Positions 17,348 to 25,576 of a stretch of 34,561 nt of DNA are shown here, one piece after another. Where the stretch lies: positions 1 through 34,561 of the forward strand of contig WFTL01000099.1 in assembly GCA_015485495.1 (NCBI GenBank). The letters are read 5' to 3'. Source of the DNA: Planctomycetaceae bacterium (GTDB lineage: Bacteria; Planctomycetota; Planctomycetia; Planctomycetales; Planctomycetaceae). Position numbers and translations under genes: made by a program. The stretch's first letter is position 1; each line of letters begins with the position of its first letter. A model generated the notes under the pieces. That model had not been told where the DNA came from, ran no database searches, and saw only the letters and a program-made list of their open reading frames with translations.

Positions 17348-17722
17348 CCGCGGCGGCGGCTTCCAATTCTCTGTTCCCGTACCGTCGCGGTTCGGCGGGA
17401 TGTTGAACCGGACTGAATCGCCGTTACGATTGGCATTTTGGGGTCTTTCGGGCGGCCAGGTTCCGGGGCGCAGGTGGCCAGGTTTTGAGCTTCGTGTGGA
17501 GCGGACCGGGGCCTGCAGACGCTGAAAGGCGGACCGCTGACCGAAACCCTGCGGAAACGGCGCGGGCGGGCGGAATCGGACGGGTACTGAATTTGCTGGA
17601 CCCACGAACATCACGCGTGGAACAACGGACGGACTGCCGGCTGCAGCACAGCGCATCCGATCGAACAGATTCTGCGCTGCCAGGAAGTCTGTGTTGCAGA
17701 GTGACACACAGTCTGATGCGTC
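17348..17722. other. Intergenic region upstream of the kinase gene
   Basis: This 375-base gap holds no recognisable gene. A candidate promoter lies at 17403-17430. The rest is GC-rich sequence without clear hairpins or repeats. Confidence 0.4.
17403..17430 (+). promoter_or_regulatory. Possible housekeeping promoter for the kinase gene
   Basis: TTGAAC (17403-17408), a 16-base spacer and TACGAT (17425-17430) resemble a sigma-70 promoter with four matches in each hexamer. It would leave a leader of about 285 bases before the kinase start. Confidence 0.25.
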
Positions 17723-19213
17723 ATGGTGCAGTTTAGTTCCAAAGAAGGTTTGAAGCGGTTTCTGGTTGGATCCCGGCTCGTCAGCGCCTCGGACTGGGAG
17801 GAGGTCGCCGGTCTGTTTCGGTCGAACAACAATGTCCGGGGCATTGTGGACAAGCTGGCCGAACGGGATCTTCTGACACCGCTGCAGCGCCACCGGATTC
17901 TCAGTGGCGAAGGCGAAAGTCTTCTGCTGGGCAATTACAAACTGCTGTACCGCAACGGGTCCGGCAGTTTCGCCCGCGTCTTTCGCGCGGCGACTCTCGA
18001 CGGCAGCCGCACGGTGGCTCTGAAACTTCTGCGGGACCGCTGGGCTCAGGATCCGAAGGCCGTGGAAGGATTCCAGCGGGAAGCCCGGATCTGTCAGCGG
18101 TTCAACCACCGGAACATCGTGCCCATCTATGACGTGGCATCGGACGGGGATCGGCATTTCATCACCATGGAATTCGTCGAAGGCGGCAATCTTCGCGATT
18201 TCCTGCGCATCCGATCCAGCGTGACACCGGTGGAAGCGGCCGAATGCATGTACGACATCTGTTCCGGACTCAGCTACGCCAATTCGCTGGACACGACGCA
18301 CCGCGATCTGAAGCTGACCAACGTGCTGATGAGCAGTGACGGGACGGCCAAACTGGTGGATTTCGGTCTGGCAGGAGCGGAAACGCCGACAGCCTCCTGC
18401 ATCAGCGACGACGTACATCGGGCACTCGAATATGCCTCGCTGGAAAAAGGAACCAATGCTCCGCGCAACGATCCGCGCACGGATATTTTCTTCGCCGGAG
18501 CGATCCTGTATGAGCTGCTCAGCAGCGAATCTCCCTGGCCGCGCACGCGCGATCGCGAAGAGCGGCTGCAGCTGAGCCGTTACACGCAGATTCGCCCGCT
18601 GCACACGTTTCGCCCGGATCTGCCGGATTCCATGATGGACATCACGGCCCGCATGATGGAAGTCAGCCCGAGTGCGCGGTATCAGACGGCCGATGAGGTG
18701 CTGGAGGATCTGAAAGGGGCGCTCATCGAGATGGACGCCTGGGATGAATCCTCACCGCGGGCCCGCGGCGGCAGTCCGCCTCCGGAGCCCCCGCCCGCGT
18801 CGCCGGCCGAATTCCATCTGCTCATCGTGGATCCGGTCGACCGCCGCCGGGAAGTGCTCGAACAGTACTTCGGAAAAAAACATGGATTTCGTCTCTCCTT
18901 CTGTCCGGATCCCCGGAAGGCACTCGATCGACTGCGCAGCAGCCGGCCGCCTGGCGGTGTCCTGTTCCTGGCCGATACGACGCGCGATGATGTGCTCGAA
19001 ATCTTCCCGCAGATGCAGGCCTGGGGCCGGTCGCTCAGGGTCCCCTGTCTGGCCGTGTTTCCCAAAGACGATGAATCCGTGATCCGGGCTGCCATCACGT
19101 CCACAAAGTACGGAACCACCATGTTCCAGCCGGCGACCATGCGGGATATTCGTCAGCACTTTGAAACGGTCGGCGGATTTGGTGCTGCCACCGAAGAGCC
19201 GGATGCGTCATAA
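17723..19213 (+). CDS. Ser/Thr protein kinase fused to a C-terminal receiver-like domain
   Basis: Hanks-type kinase, 496 residues, with no membrane segment. A short N-terminal helical region (residues 1-65, containing LAERDLLTPLQRHRIL) precedes the kinase. Kinase motifs are the glycine loop NGSGSFARVF (78-87), Lys101 in VALKLL, Glu120, HRDLKLTN (193-200, catalytic Asp195) and DFGLA (213-217). The usual APE is ALEYASLE. After a Pro-rich linker (350-362), residues 364-480 look like a CheY-type receiver: LLIVDPVDRRREVLEQYF, then VLFLADTT with Asp418 at the phospho-acceptor position, and a Lys near 448 in VFPKDD. Only one of the usual acidic-pocket Asp residues is evident at the start (Asp370), so it may be a pseudo-receiver. 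It may link protein phosphorylation to two-component input. The ATG at 17723 is the first of the frame. Confidence 0.9.
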   Translation: MVQFSSKEGLKRFLVGSRLVSASDWEEVAGLFRSNNNVRGIVDKLAERDLLTPLQRHRILSGEGESLLLGNYKLLYRNGSGSFARVFRAATLDGSRTVALKLLRDRWAQDPKAVEGFQREARICQRFNHRNIVPIYDVASDGDRHFITMEFVEGGNLRDFLRIRSSVTPVEAAECMYDICSGLSYANSLDTTHRDLKLTNVLMSSDGTAKLVDFGLAGAETPTASCISDDVHRALEYASLEKGTNAPRNDPRTDIFFAGAILYELLSSESPWPRTRDREERLQLSRYTQIRPLHTFRPDLPDSMMDITARMMEVSPSARYQTADEVLEDLKGALIEMDAWDESSPRARGGSPPPEPPPASPAEFHLLIVDPVDRRREVLEQYFGKKHGFRLSFCPDPRKALDRLRSSRPPGGVLFLADTTRDDVLEIFPQMQAWGRSLRVPCLAVFPKDDESVIRAAITSTKYGTTMFQPATMRDIRQHFETVGGFGAATEEPDAS

Positions 19214-19327
19214 TCGTCCGCCTGTCTGCTTTCCGAGGACCAGGCGCCGCAGGTTCTGCTGCCGGGCTGTGTGTTCCGGCTGCTGTGTCGTCTCTGTTCC
19301 GTCTCCGTATGAATCGAATGAGTCGTC

Positions 19328-20611
19328 ATGAATCTTCCGGTGTCCGGTGATCCGGTCGATTACTGCCCCGACACAGAAGGTCCGTGGGACGTGATCGTCA
19401 TTGGCGGCGGTCCTGCCGGTGCCACCACCGCCGCTCTGACTGCCGAATATGGACATCGCGTCCTGCTGCTGGAACGGTCGACCGTTCCCCGGTTTCATGT
19501 GGGCGAATCGCTCATCCCGGAAACCTGGTGGACTCTGCAGCGTCTCGGACTGATCGAGCAGATGAAGCAGTCCGCCTTTCCGCGCAAATACAGCGTCCAG
19601 TTCGTCAGCGACGGGTTTCGCGAATCGGCTCCCTTTTATTTCGACGAACATCGCCCACAGGAAAGCAGTGTGACCTGGCAGGTGGTTCGCAGTGAATTCG
19701 ACCGCATGATTCTGGAGCGGGCCCGGGAGCTGGGAGCGGCCGTTCATACGTCCGCTCATGTGACCGACGTCCTGTTCGAAAACGATCGGGCCGTCGGAGT
19801 GCAGGCGCAGATACGACGTCAGGGCGACACTCAGCGCGTTCGTCTGGCAGCGTCTGTGGTGGTCGATGCCACAGGGCAAAGTGCCTTTTTGAGCAGCCGC
19901 CGGAAAGACCGGCACCGCGATCCCCGTCTGCTGAAGGCGAGCATCTGGGGGTACTTTCGCGGGGCCCGGCGGGACCGGGGACGGGATGAAGGCGCCACGC
20001 TCATCATGCAGACGCCGGAAAAAAAGTCATGGTTCTGGTACATCCCGCTGCCTGATGACATCGTCAGCGTGGGATGCACGGCCGACCTGTCCTTTCTGTT
20101 CGGCCCTCAGCACGGCACCGCAGCGGATGTGTTCGCCCGGGAACTGAAACGCTGTCCGGCCATGCAGGAACGGCTGGCCAGAGCGGAACGGCTGGGCGAG
20201 TTCCTGACGACGAAGGATTTTTCCTGGTCCAGCGGACAGGGAGCCGGACACGGGTGGGTGCTGGTCGGCGATGCCTTCGGATTCATCGATCCGGTGTATT
20301 CCAGCGGTGTCTACCTGGCGCTGAAAAGCGGAGAGTTCGCTGCGGATGCCATTCACGAAGCGCTGTCCGACGGTGATCTGTCGGCCGAACGGCTGGGGCA
20401 CTGGCAGCCGATGTATCGCCGCGGAGTCGACAGTTTCCGCCGACTCGTGTATGCCTTCTACACCCCCGGATTCAGCTTCGCGACGTTCCTGAAGGAACAT
20501 CCGGAATACCATTCCAGCCTCGTCGATATTCTGATCGGCGACGTGTTTCGACCGGGCCTGGAAGACATGTTCGACGCCATGCAGCCGGAACAGCCGGCAC
20601 CGTCCGGCTGA
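19328..20611 (+). CDS. Flavin-dependent halogenase-like FAD oxidoreductase
   Basis: FAD-dependent enzyme of 427 residues with the dinucleotide-binding motif GGGPAG (residues 26-31) and FHVGESLIPETWW (56-68). The second FAD motif is WVLVGDAFGFIDP (310-322). Three signatures point to the halogenase branch, not to simple hydroxylases or geranylgeranyl reductases: WFWYIP (235-240), matching WxWxIP; FIDPVYSSG (319-327), matching the FxxPxxSxG pattern; and Lys87 in FPRKYSVQF, where phenolic halogenases place a conserved Lys. Halogenases use FADH2, O2 and halide to make a bound hypohalous species that halogenates an aromatic or carrier-bound substrate. No reductase or carrier protein gene is adjacent, so the substrate is unknown; some members of this family are not halogenases. 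The ATG at 19328 is 114 bases past the kinase gene. Confidence 0.85.
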   Translation: MNLPVSGDPVDYCPDTEGPWDVIVIGGGPAGATTAALTAEYGHRVLLLERSTVPRFHVGESLIPETWWTLQRLGLIEQMKQSAFPRKYSVQFVSDGFRESAPFYFDEHRPQESSVTWQVVRSEFDRMILERARELGAAVHTSAHVTDVLFENDRAVGVQAQIRRQGDTQRVRLAASVVVDATGQSAFLSSRRKDRHRDPRLLKASIWGYFRGARRDRGRDEGATLIMQTPEKKSWFWYIPLPDDIVSVGCTADLSFLFGPQHGTAADVFARELKRCPAMQERLARAERLGEFLTTKDFSWSSGQGAGHGWVLVGDAFGFIDPVYSSGVYLALKSGEFAADAIHEALSDGDLSAERLGHWQPMYRRGVDSFRRLVYAFYTPGFSFATFLKEHPEYHSSLVDILIGDVFRPGLEDMFDAMQPEQPAPSG

Positions 20612-20642
20612 CAGACCGCAGGGAGCCGGTCCTTCGGGCCGG
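20591..20642. terminator. Two hairpins between convergent genes
   Basis: CAGCCGG and CCGGCTG form a 7-bp stem (20591-20610) overlapping the oxidoreductase stop. A second stem (20626-20642) pairs CCGG and CC with GG and CCGG around a TTCG tetraloop, with one bulged T. Neither has a T-run. They lie between convergent genes and could serve transcripts from either side. Confidence 0.4.
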
Positions 20643-20751
20643 ACGCATCGAGTCGAGCCGGTGCGCACCCCGCCCGGCGGCTGTTCGTCCGCCATGGCCA
20701 TCCGAACAGGAGACGGTTTCCGGCGGGAACGGCGGCCGCGATGACCTCGGG

Positions 20752-22680
20752 TCAGACGAGGGCTTTGGCGGCCTGGAAGATTCCGTCGGAATCGAGTCCC
20801 TGGTAGCCCATCTGCTGCCACAGTCCGCCGGATCCTTCGCGGTTCGTTCCGATGTGGTTGTAGGCACCCCGGAAACCCCGCCGCAGCAGTTCCGTTCCGA
20901 AGCGGGAACCCAGTCCCGTGGTGACATTGAACGATTCGGCCACCAGCACGGCCGGACACTGCACCAGCCGTTCCATGACGGCTTCGTCGCAGACGTTCAG
21001 AGTGGATTTGCATACGAGGCCGAAATCGAGTCCCGATTCTTTCAGACGGATGACCGCATCCAGGGCCCGGCAGGTGGTTTCTCCGAAGGAAACGACGTAG
21101 CCGGCCGTTCCTTCCCGAATGATGTCGTCGCGCCCCGGGACGAATTCATAGTCGTCGTCAAAGAAGCGTTCGCCGTTTTCTTTGAGCAGATCGGGGACAC
21201 CGCTGCGGGTGGAAAACAGGAACCGCAGTCCGGGCTGAGGAAAAATGGTTTTCAGACAGGCCTGGAACTGATGCTGGTCCGCCGGAAAGTACAGACGGGT
21301 CGTATCCTTCCCGTCTTCCCACAGGCCATTGGCCGCGAACATATTGTTGATTCCGAAATGGCACGTGTTGTCGGCCATGTCGTCGCAGCCGGCATGACTG
21401 AAGTGTGCCAGCACGTTCGCCTGGTTGAGCCGGGCCATTGTGATTTCCGAAATCACCATTTCCAGAAACGCGCTGAATGTGGCAAACACCCCCTGGCGGC
21501 CCGGCTCGCTGCCGAATCCCGCTGCCGCGGAAAAGTTGCCGCGTTCCATGATGCCGCCGCGTACGAACACTTCCGGATGAGCGGCCCGGACATGGTTCAG
21601 GCCACAGCTTCCTTCCAGATCCGAATCGAAAACCCGGACCGTGGCGATGCGTTCGCTTTCCGGAATGGCATCGAGAATCTCATTGAGAATCCGTCCAAAC
21701 AGATCGCGGTTTTTTCCGACACTGCCGGAATCGGTGCCGGCACAGGTCGGGCCGGACGGACCTTTTTTCACTTCATTCAGGTACTCCACAGCCGCCGTCC
21801 GTCCCCGGGACGCCAGCCAGGCCTTTGCCAGATCCACGCTGATCACGTCGTGTCCTTTGGGGCTGCCTTCCAGCCCCTCGATGCCCACGCACATTTTCCG
21901 GCGGTTGATCAGAGCCACCGGGCCGTCCGTGGTGACCGCTGCGCACATGCGGGCGTACAGGCGGTCCAGATCTTCGCCGTCGCCGATGTCGACGGGCAGC
22001 CCGTGGCCTTCCAGAGTCTTCGCCACATCGAAGCCCGGCAGGTATTCCGACGGATGACCGGCGATCGTCACGTCGTTGTCGTCGATCAGCAGTTTCACAT
22101 TCAGATTCTGTGCCACGGCCAGGCGGGCGGCTTCCGCGTCATTGCCTTCCATCTGAGAACCATCGCTGCCCAGCAGAAACACGGCCTGTTCCGGATGGGC
22201 CATGGCCACCCCGTTGACGAACGGCCACAGATGCCCCAGCCGGCCGGATGAAAACTTCACGCCCGGGGTGAATCCGCGTTCCGGATGTCCGGGAAGGTGA
22301 GACAGGTACTCGCGGTAATGCAGCAGCCGTTCGGCATCCAGATCGCCTTCCAGCACGGCCATCAGGTACTGAGTCGCCACACGGTGGCCGGCTTCATCAT
22401 AGAACACCGGCACCACACCCGGCCGGCCGCCGCTGCGGCTGTGCAGCATGAAACCGTGCATGATGAGCGTTTCCGGAACCGTGTCGTAGGCTCCGCCCGT
22501 ATGTCCGCCCAGCCCCTTTCCGGCGGCCACCGCCGTGAAAAACACAATGGCATCCCGACACAGGCGAATATTGGCTTCCAGAATGTCCTTCTGGTCGGCC
22601 GTCAGTTCGGGAACAGACGGGTCCAGCGGCAGAGGCTTGTAATCGCTCAGAGGAATGGGAAACTGGGTGGCAACTGACAT
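20752..22680 (-). CDS. Transketolase-like thiamine diphosphate enzyme
   Basis: The 643-residue protein has the transketolase fold in one chain. The N-terminal part contains FTAVAAGKGLGGHTGGAYDT (residues 48-67) and the ThDP/metal motif GSDGSQMEG (171-179) followed by LLIDDNDVTIAG (197-208). This parallels GDG...MEG...DDNxISIDG of transketolases. The second half has FSAFLEMVISEITMARLNQ and a C-terminal domain with GLDFGLVCKSTLNVCDE. Residues that bind sugar phosphates in true transketolases are not obvious (HTGGAYD in place of the usual HxGxP), so it may be a relative acting on another acyl or ketol donor. The ATG at 22680 (MSVATQFPIPLSDYKPLPLD) has AGGAA six bases upstream. It diverges from the Fe-S protein gene, with a palindrome between. 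Confidence 0.85.
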   Translation of the reverse strand: MSVATQFPIPLSDYKPLPLDPSVPELTADQKDILEANIRLCRDAIVFFTAVAAGKGLGGHTGGAYDTVPETLIMHGFMLHSRSGGRPGVVPVFYDEAGHRVATQYLMAVLEGDLDAERLLHYREYLSHLPGHPERGFTPGVKFSSGRLGHLWPFVNGVAMAHPEQAVFLLGSDGSQMEGNDAEAARLAVAQNLNVKLLIDDNDVTIAGHPSEYLPGFDVAKTLEGHGLPVDIGDGEDLDRLYARMCAAVTTDGPVALINRRKMCVGIEGLEGSPKGHDVISVDLAKAWLASRGRTAAVEYLNEVKKGPSGPTCAGTDSGSVGKNRDLFGRILNEILDAIPESERIATVRVFDSDLEGSCGLNHVRAAHPEVFVRGGIMERGNFSAAAGFGSEPGRQGVFATFSAFLEMVISEITMARLNQANVLAHFSHAGCDDMADNTCHFGINNMFAANGLWEDGKDTTRLYFPADQHQFQACLKTIFPQPGLRFLFSTRSGVPDLLKENGERFFDDDYEFVPGRDDIIREGTAGYVVSFGETTCRALDAVIRLKESGLDFGLVCKSTLNVCDEAVMERLVQCPAVLVAESFNVTTGLGSRFGTELLRRGFRGAYNHIGTNREGSGGLWQQMGYQGLDSDGIFQAAKALV

Positions 22681-22828
22681 GAGTGTTCCTGTGAGGTGTT
22701 CGGCGCAGAACGGTTCTGCACCCGTGAAACGGTCCGCTCGACGGATTCGTCGGGCGGCCAGTATGCCGTGCCGTTCTGCGGGCTGCAACGAACCGGTTTT
22801 TGCTGCCCTGATTCCAGGAAACTTTTTT

Positions 22829-22847
22829 CACCAGAACGTTTCTGGTG
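22829..22847. promoter_or_regulatory. Perfect palindrome in a divergent promoter region
   Basis: CACCAGAA and TTCTGGTG form a perfect 8-bp inverted repeat around CGT, preceded on the plus strand by a run of Ts. It lies between the divergent transketolase-like and Fe-S protein genes, where a shared operator could sit. No T-run follows it in either transcription direction away from a gene, so it is not an obvious terminator. Confidence 0.4.
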
Positions 22848-22958
22848 CCTGTCAGGACGGCGGATGATCGTGTCTGCCGGGAAAAACGCATCCCTCACCG
22901 GCAGCGATCCCCTGCAACAGCACGGGGCAGCGCCGGTTGCCGATTTTCGGAACGAACG

Positions 22959-23996
22959 ATGACGTCAGCCAGAATCACCGTGGTCATCTGCCAGGCTCAG
23001 GGACGGCATCCGCAGCGCCGGTCGCTCGAAGAACACATTCTGCAAGCACTGCTGAACGAACCGGATGTCCACGCCACGTTCGTTCCGCATCTGTACGACA
23101 TGCACCAGAATCATTCGGGAATGCAGTTCCTGCGATCCGTGCAGGGCCCCCTGGTGGTGCTCGGGTGGCTGTACGAACGCGCCATCCGCTGGACACTCGA
23201 CCGGGCCGGAGTGCGCGGTCAGCCGGCGGAAACGCTTCTGAAGGCAGCCGATGATGAAGATCCGGATGCACAGGACGCATCGGAAGCGGCGAACGAACGG
23301 GGCATCGGCAGCGTGGATGTGCCGGACCGGAACCTGTACTGCATCGATCTGCGCGCTGCAGAAGAAGCAGATGCGTTCGTGGAGGAAATTCGCCGCATTC
23401 GGGATCTGGAAGACACACAGGCCTTCGATCTGCTGCAGTGGATTCAGGGCAGCCCGGATCCCGAACAGCTTCAGCGCTATCTGCACCCGCAGGACATGCT
23501 GGCCGCCCGTCAGGCTCAGGATGCCGGGGAAGCGGTGAGCAACGGGGACATTCTTCCGGAAGACACACGCCGCCGCTGGTACCCGGTCATCGATTACAGC
23601 CGCTGCACCAACTGCATGGAATGCATCGATTTCTGTCTGTTCGGCGTGTATGGACTGGATCGTCTGGACCGGATTCTTGTGGAAGAACAGGACAACTGCA
23701 AAAAAGGATGCCCGGCCTGCAGCCGCGTTTGTCCGGAACACGCCATCGTGTTTCCTCAGCACAAGACACCGGCCATCGCCGGAGCGGACGGAGATCTGGC
23801 CGGCGTCAAAATCGATCTGTCGAAACTGTTCGGAGGAGAATCCGGGCTGTCTCCGGTGGAACAGGCCGTGCGGGAACGCGATACGGAACTCATTCTGGAC
23901 GGTCGTCAGGCCGTGGGGATGACCGTTGGTGTCCGCCGGCGCGAACCGGATGAACTGGATGAGCTTCTCGACGCCTTCGACGCACTGGAATTCTGA
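22959..23996 (+). CDS. 4Fe-4S ferredoxin-type protein
   Basis: The 345-residue product has a short N-terminal domain (MTSARITVVICQAQG; LYDMHQNHSGMQFLRS; VVLGWLYERAIRWTLD at residues 66-81) that I do not recognise. A helical acidic middle section follows. Near the C-terminus are two Fe-S clusters' worth of Cys: CTNCMECIDFC (216, 219, 222, 226) and CKKGCPACSRVC (247, 251, 254, 258), the latter followed by PEHAIVFP as in bacterial ferredoxins. Electron transfer is inferred. The ATG at 22959 is chosen because the frame upstream of it (to 22845) is Arg-rich and unlike the protein. It is divergent from the transketolase-like gene, so a shared redox or carbon role is possible but unproven. Confidence 0.82.
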   Translation: MTSARITVVICQAQGRHPQRRSLEEHILQALLNEPDVHATFVPHLYDMHQNHSGMQFLRSVQGPLVVLGWLYERAIRWTLDRAGVRGQPAETLLKAADDEDPDAQDASEAANERGIGSVDVPDRNLYCIDLRAAEEADAFVEEIRRIRDLEDTQAFDLLQWIQGSPDPEQLQRYLHPQDMLAARQAQDAGEAVSNGDILPEDTRRRWYPVIDYSRCTNCMECIDFCLFGVYGLDRLDRILVEEQDNCKKGCPACSRVCPEHAIVFPQHKTPAIAGADGDLAGVKIDLSKLFGGESGLSPVEQAVRERDTELILDGRQAVGMTVGVRRREPDELDELLDAFDALEF

Positions 23997-24019
23997 TCGC
24001 AGCAGGTCTCCTTTGCTGT

Positions 24020-24116
24020 CAGGACGTCCTGCCTTCCAGACATGTTTCATCTTTTTTTTCTTCCAGTGCGCCGGCATCGGGCGGACCGCCGGCGCCCGTA
24101 CGCCCCGTGCGGGGCG
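24020..24116. terminator. Cluster of hairpins between convergent genes
   Basis: Between the Fe-S gene and the citrate-synthase-like gene lie a 12-base palindrome CAGGACGTCCTG (24020-24031) and a run of eight Ts (24052-24059). An 8-bp stem GCGCCGGC/GCCGGCGC (24068-24095) and a stem CGCCCC/GGGGCG (24101-24116) follow. Together they suit a two-way termination zone, though no stem is directly followed by the T-run. Confidence 0.4.
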
Positions 24117-24182
24117 CGTTTCCGAAGCGAATTCCGGTCGCACCGGGAGAACGCGTGAAAAAAGTGAACGCGGCAGAACAGT

Positions 24183-25349
24183 CTACAGGGCGTACTGAAG
24201 CTGCGGCATCAGAGACACACCGCTGGCGCTCTGTTCGATGGCCTGAGCCGCCCAGCCGGCCAGACGCGACAGAGCCACGATCAGAGACATGCGATCGACC
24301 GGAATGTCCAGCAGCGTGAGGACGACGCACGTATCCCAGTCCATCGTCGGATGCCACCCGGCCTGCGCCATGCGGGTTTCCAGACGGCGGGCGCAGGCGG
24401 CGATGCGAATGCGTTCCGGGCATCCCAGAAGCTGGTCGGCCGCCGTTTTCAGCAGAACGCAGCGGGGATCTGCCGCGGTGTCGGTGAACCCGAACGGCAG
24501 GGTGCCGTCAGGACGGCGGGACAGCCACTGTTCGGCGTCGGCCGGAGACGTCAGACGCCGCAGATGACGTCCGGTCCATTCGTACGGGTCGTTGCGAAGC
24601 TGTGCAACATACAGCGATGCGGCCGACCGCAGCGACGGCACGATGTCTCTGACAGTGCTGCCGAAGAAACGGGCCGCGAAACAGGCGGGGCGCAGTTCCG
24701 TCAGACACTGACAGATCAGAACCGTGTTCATGGCCCGTTCTTCCACCGGCGACAGTTCCTGCAGCGATCTGTGCGCTGACAAAGGACCGCAGGCCAGCCG
24801 GAAAAACGATGCGGCCAGAGATGCCGGAGGCGGTTCGCCGGAAACCGACGCGGAACGGCCGGTGCCATCCAGACCGCATGACAGCAGAACGGGAAGCTGA
24901 GCCAGAATCCGCCACACCTGCGACTGCGTGGCCGGAGCCGTGCGGTCTTCATCGGCCGGGTCGAAACAGGACAGCATCGCCACAGCCAGCGAGAGCATTT
25001 CCAGAGGACGCGTGCGCAGCGGCAGACTGCTCAGCGCATCAATGGCCGCCTGATCGACAGCGGCCGATTCGGCCAGAACGGCCATCACGTCCGCTTCGGC
25101 TTCCGGAGACGGCAGATCTCCTGTCAGCAGCAGCCACACGACCGCTTCGAACGAATGATCCTGGACCAGCCGGGCCACGTCGATGCCCCGGTATTCGACA
25201 CGGTCCCTGCCGAAGCCGGCCAGCCGCGAGGATCCGCAGACGATGTGGTCCAGACCGAACATCTCGCCGCCGGATGAAGCATCGATGTCCCGAACCAGCC
25301 GCCGCAGTCCGCTGGTGAGAAAATCCGCCGGGTCGGGTGATGGGGCCAT
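24183..25349 (-). CDS. Citrate-synthase-like protein lacking catalytic histidines
   Basis: The 388-residue product has the citrate synthase frame: VEYRGIDVARLVQDHSFEAVVWLLLTGDLP (residues 51-80) matches the large-domain opening, and CFAARFFGSTVRD (223-235) matches the ASTFxxR region. The length is typical. The active site is missing: HGGAN is absent where ASLYVAQLRNDPYEW occurs (244-258), and GHRVY is replaced in FGFTDTAADPRCVLLK (286-301). The NxDFYSG Asp region reads TMDWDTC (335-341), keeping one Asp. Citrate formation is therefore unlikely; it may be a regulatory, structural or binding paralogue. The ATG at 25349 (MAPSPDPADFLTSGLRRLVR) has AAAGGA eight bases upstream. It follows the LarA-like gene on the same strand after 227 bases. 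Confidence 0.8.
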   Translation of the reverse strand: MAPSPDPADFLTSGLRRLVRDIDASSGGEMFGLDHIVCGSSRLAGFGRDRVEYRGIDVARLVQDHSFEAVVWLLLTGDLPSPEAEADVMAVLAESAAVDQAAIDALSSLPLRTRPLEMLSLAVAMLSCFDPADEDRTAPATQSQVWRILAQLPVLLSCGLDGTGRSASVSGEPPPASLAASFFRLACGPLSAHRSLQELSPVEERAMNTVLICQCLTELRPACFAARFFGSTVRDIVPSLRSAASLYVAQLRNDPYEWTGRHLRRLTSPADAEQWLSRRPDGTLPFGFTDTAADPRCVLLKTAADQLLGCPERIRIAACARRLETRMAQAGWHPTMDWDTCVVLTLLDIPVDRMSLIVALSRLAGWAAQAIEQSASGVSLMPQLQYAL

Positions 25350-25576
25350 GGTCCGAATCCTTTCTGAAATCCGTTTCGTTCGGCGGCCGACGCATCCTGC
25401 ACACTCCTCAGATGCAGCCTGCCGTTCTAACCGGACAGCGAACGGCCGAAACGGCGCCGGTGCTGATTCTGAGTCTACGCAGGGGAAGCGGCGGAGCAAA
25501 CCGTCAGGCACCGTGCGAACGGGCTGATGGAGGAATTTCTTCCGCTTCCCGAAAACCGCACACCCGGTCCTTGCAG

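Noticed and set aside
16685-18604. 639-residue open frame on the minus strand
   Set aside because: Antisense to the LOG-family gene and the kinase gene, which have full family motifs.
20854-22251. 465-residue open frame on the plus strand
   Set aside because: Antisense to the transketolase-like gene.
22965-24143. 392-residue open frame on the minus strand
   Set aside because: Antisense to the Fe-S protein gene, whose Cys motifs are intact.
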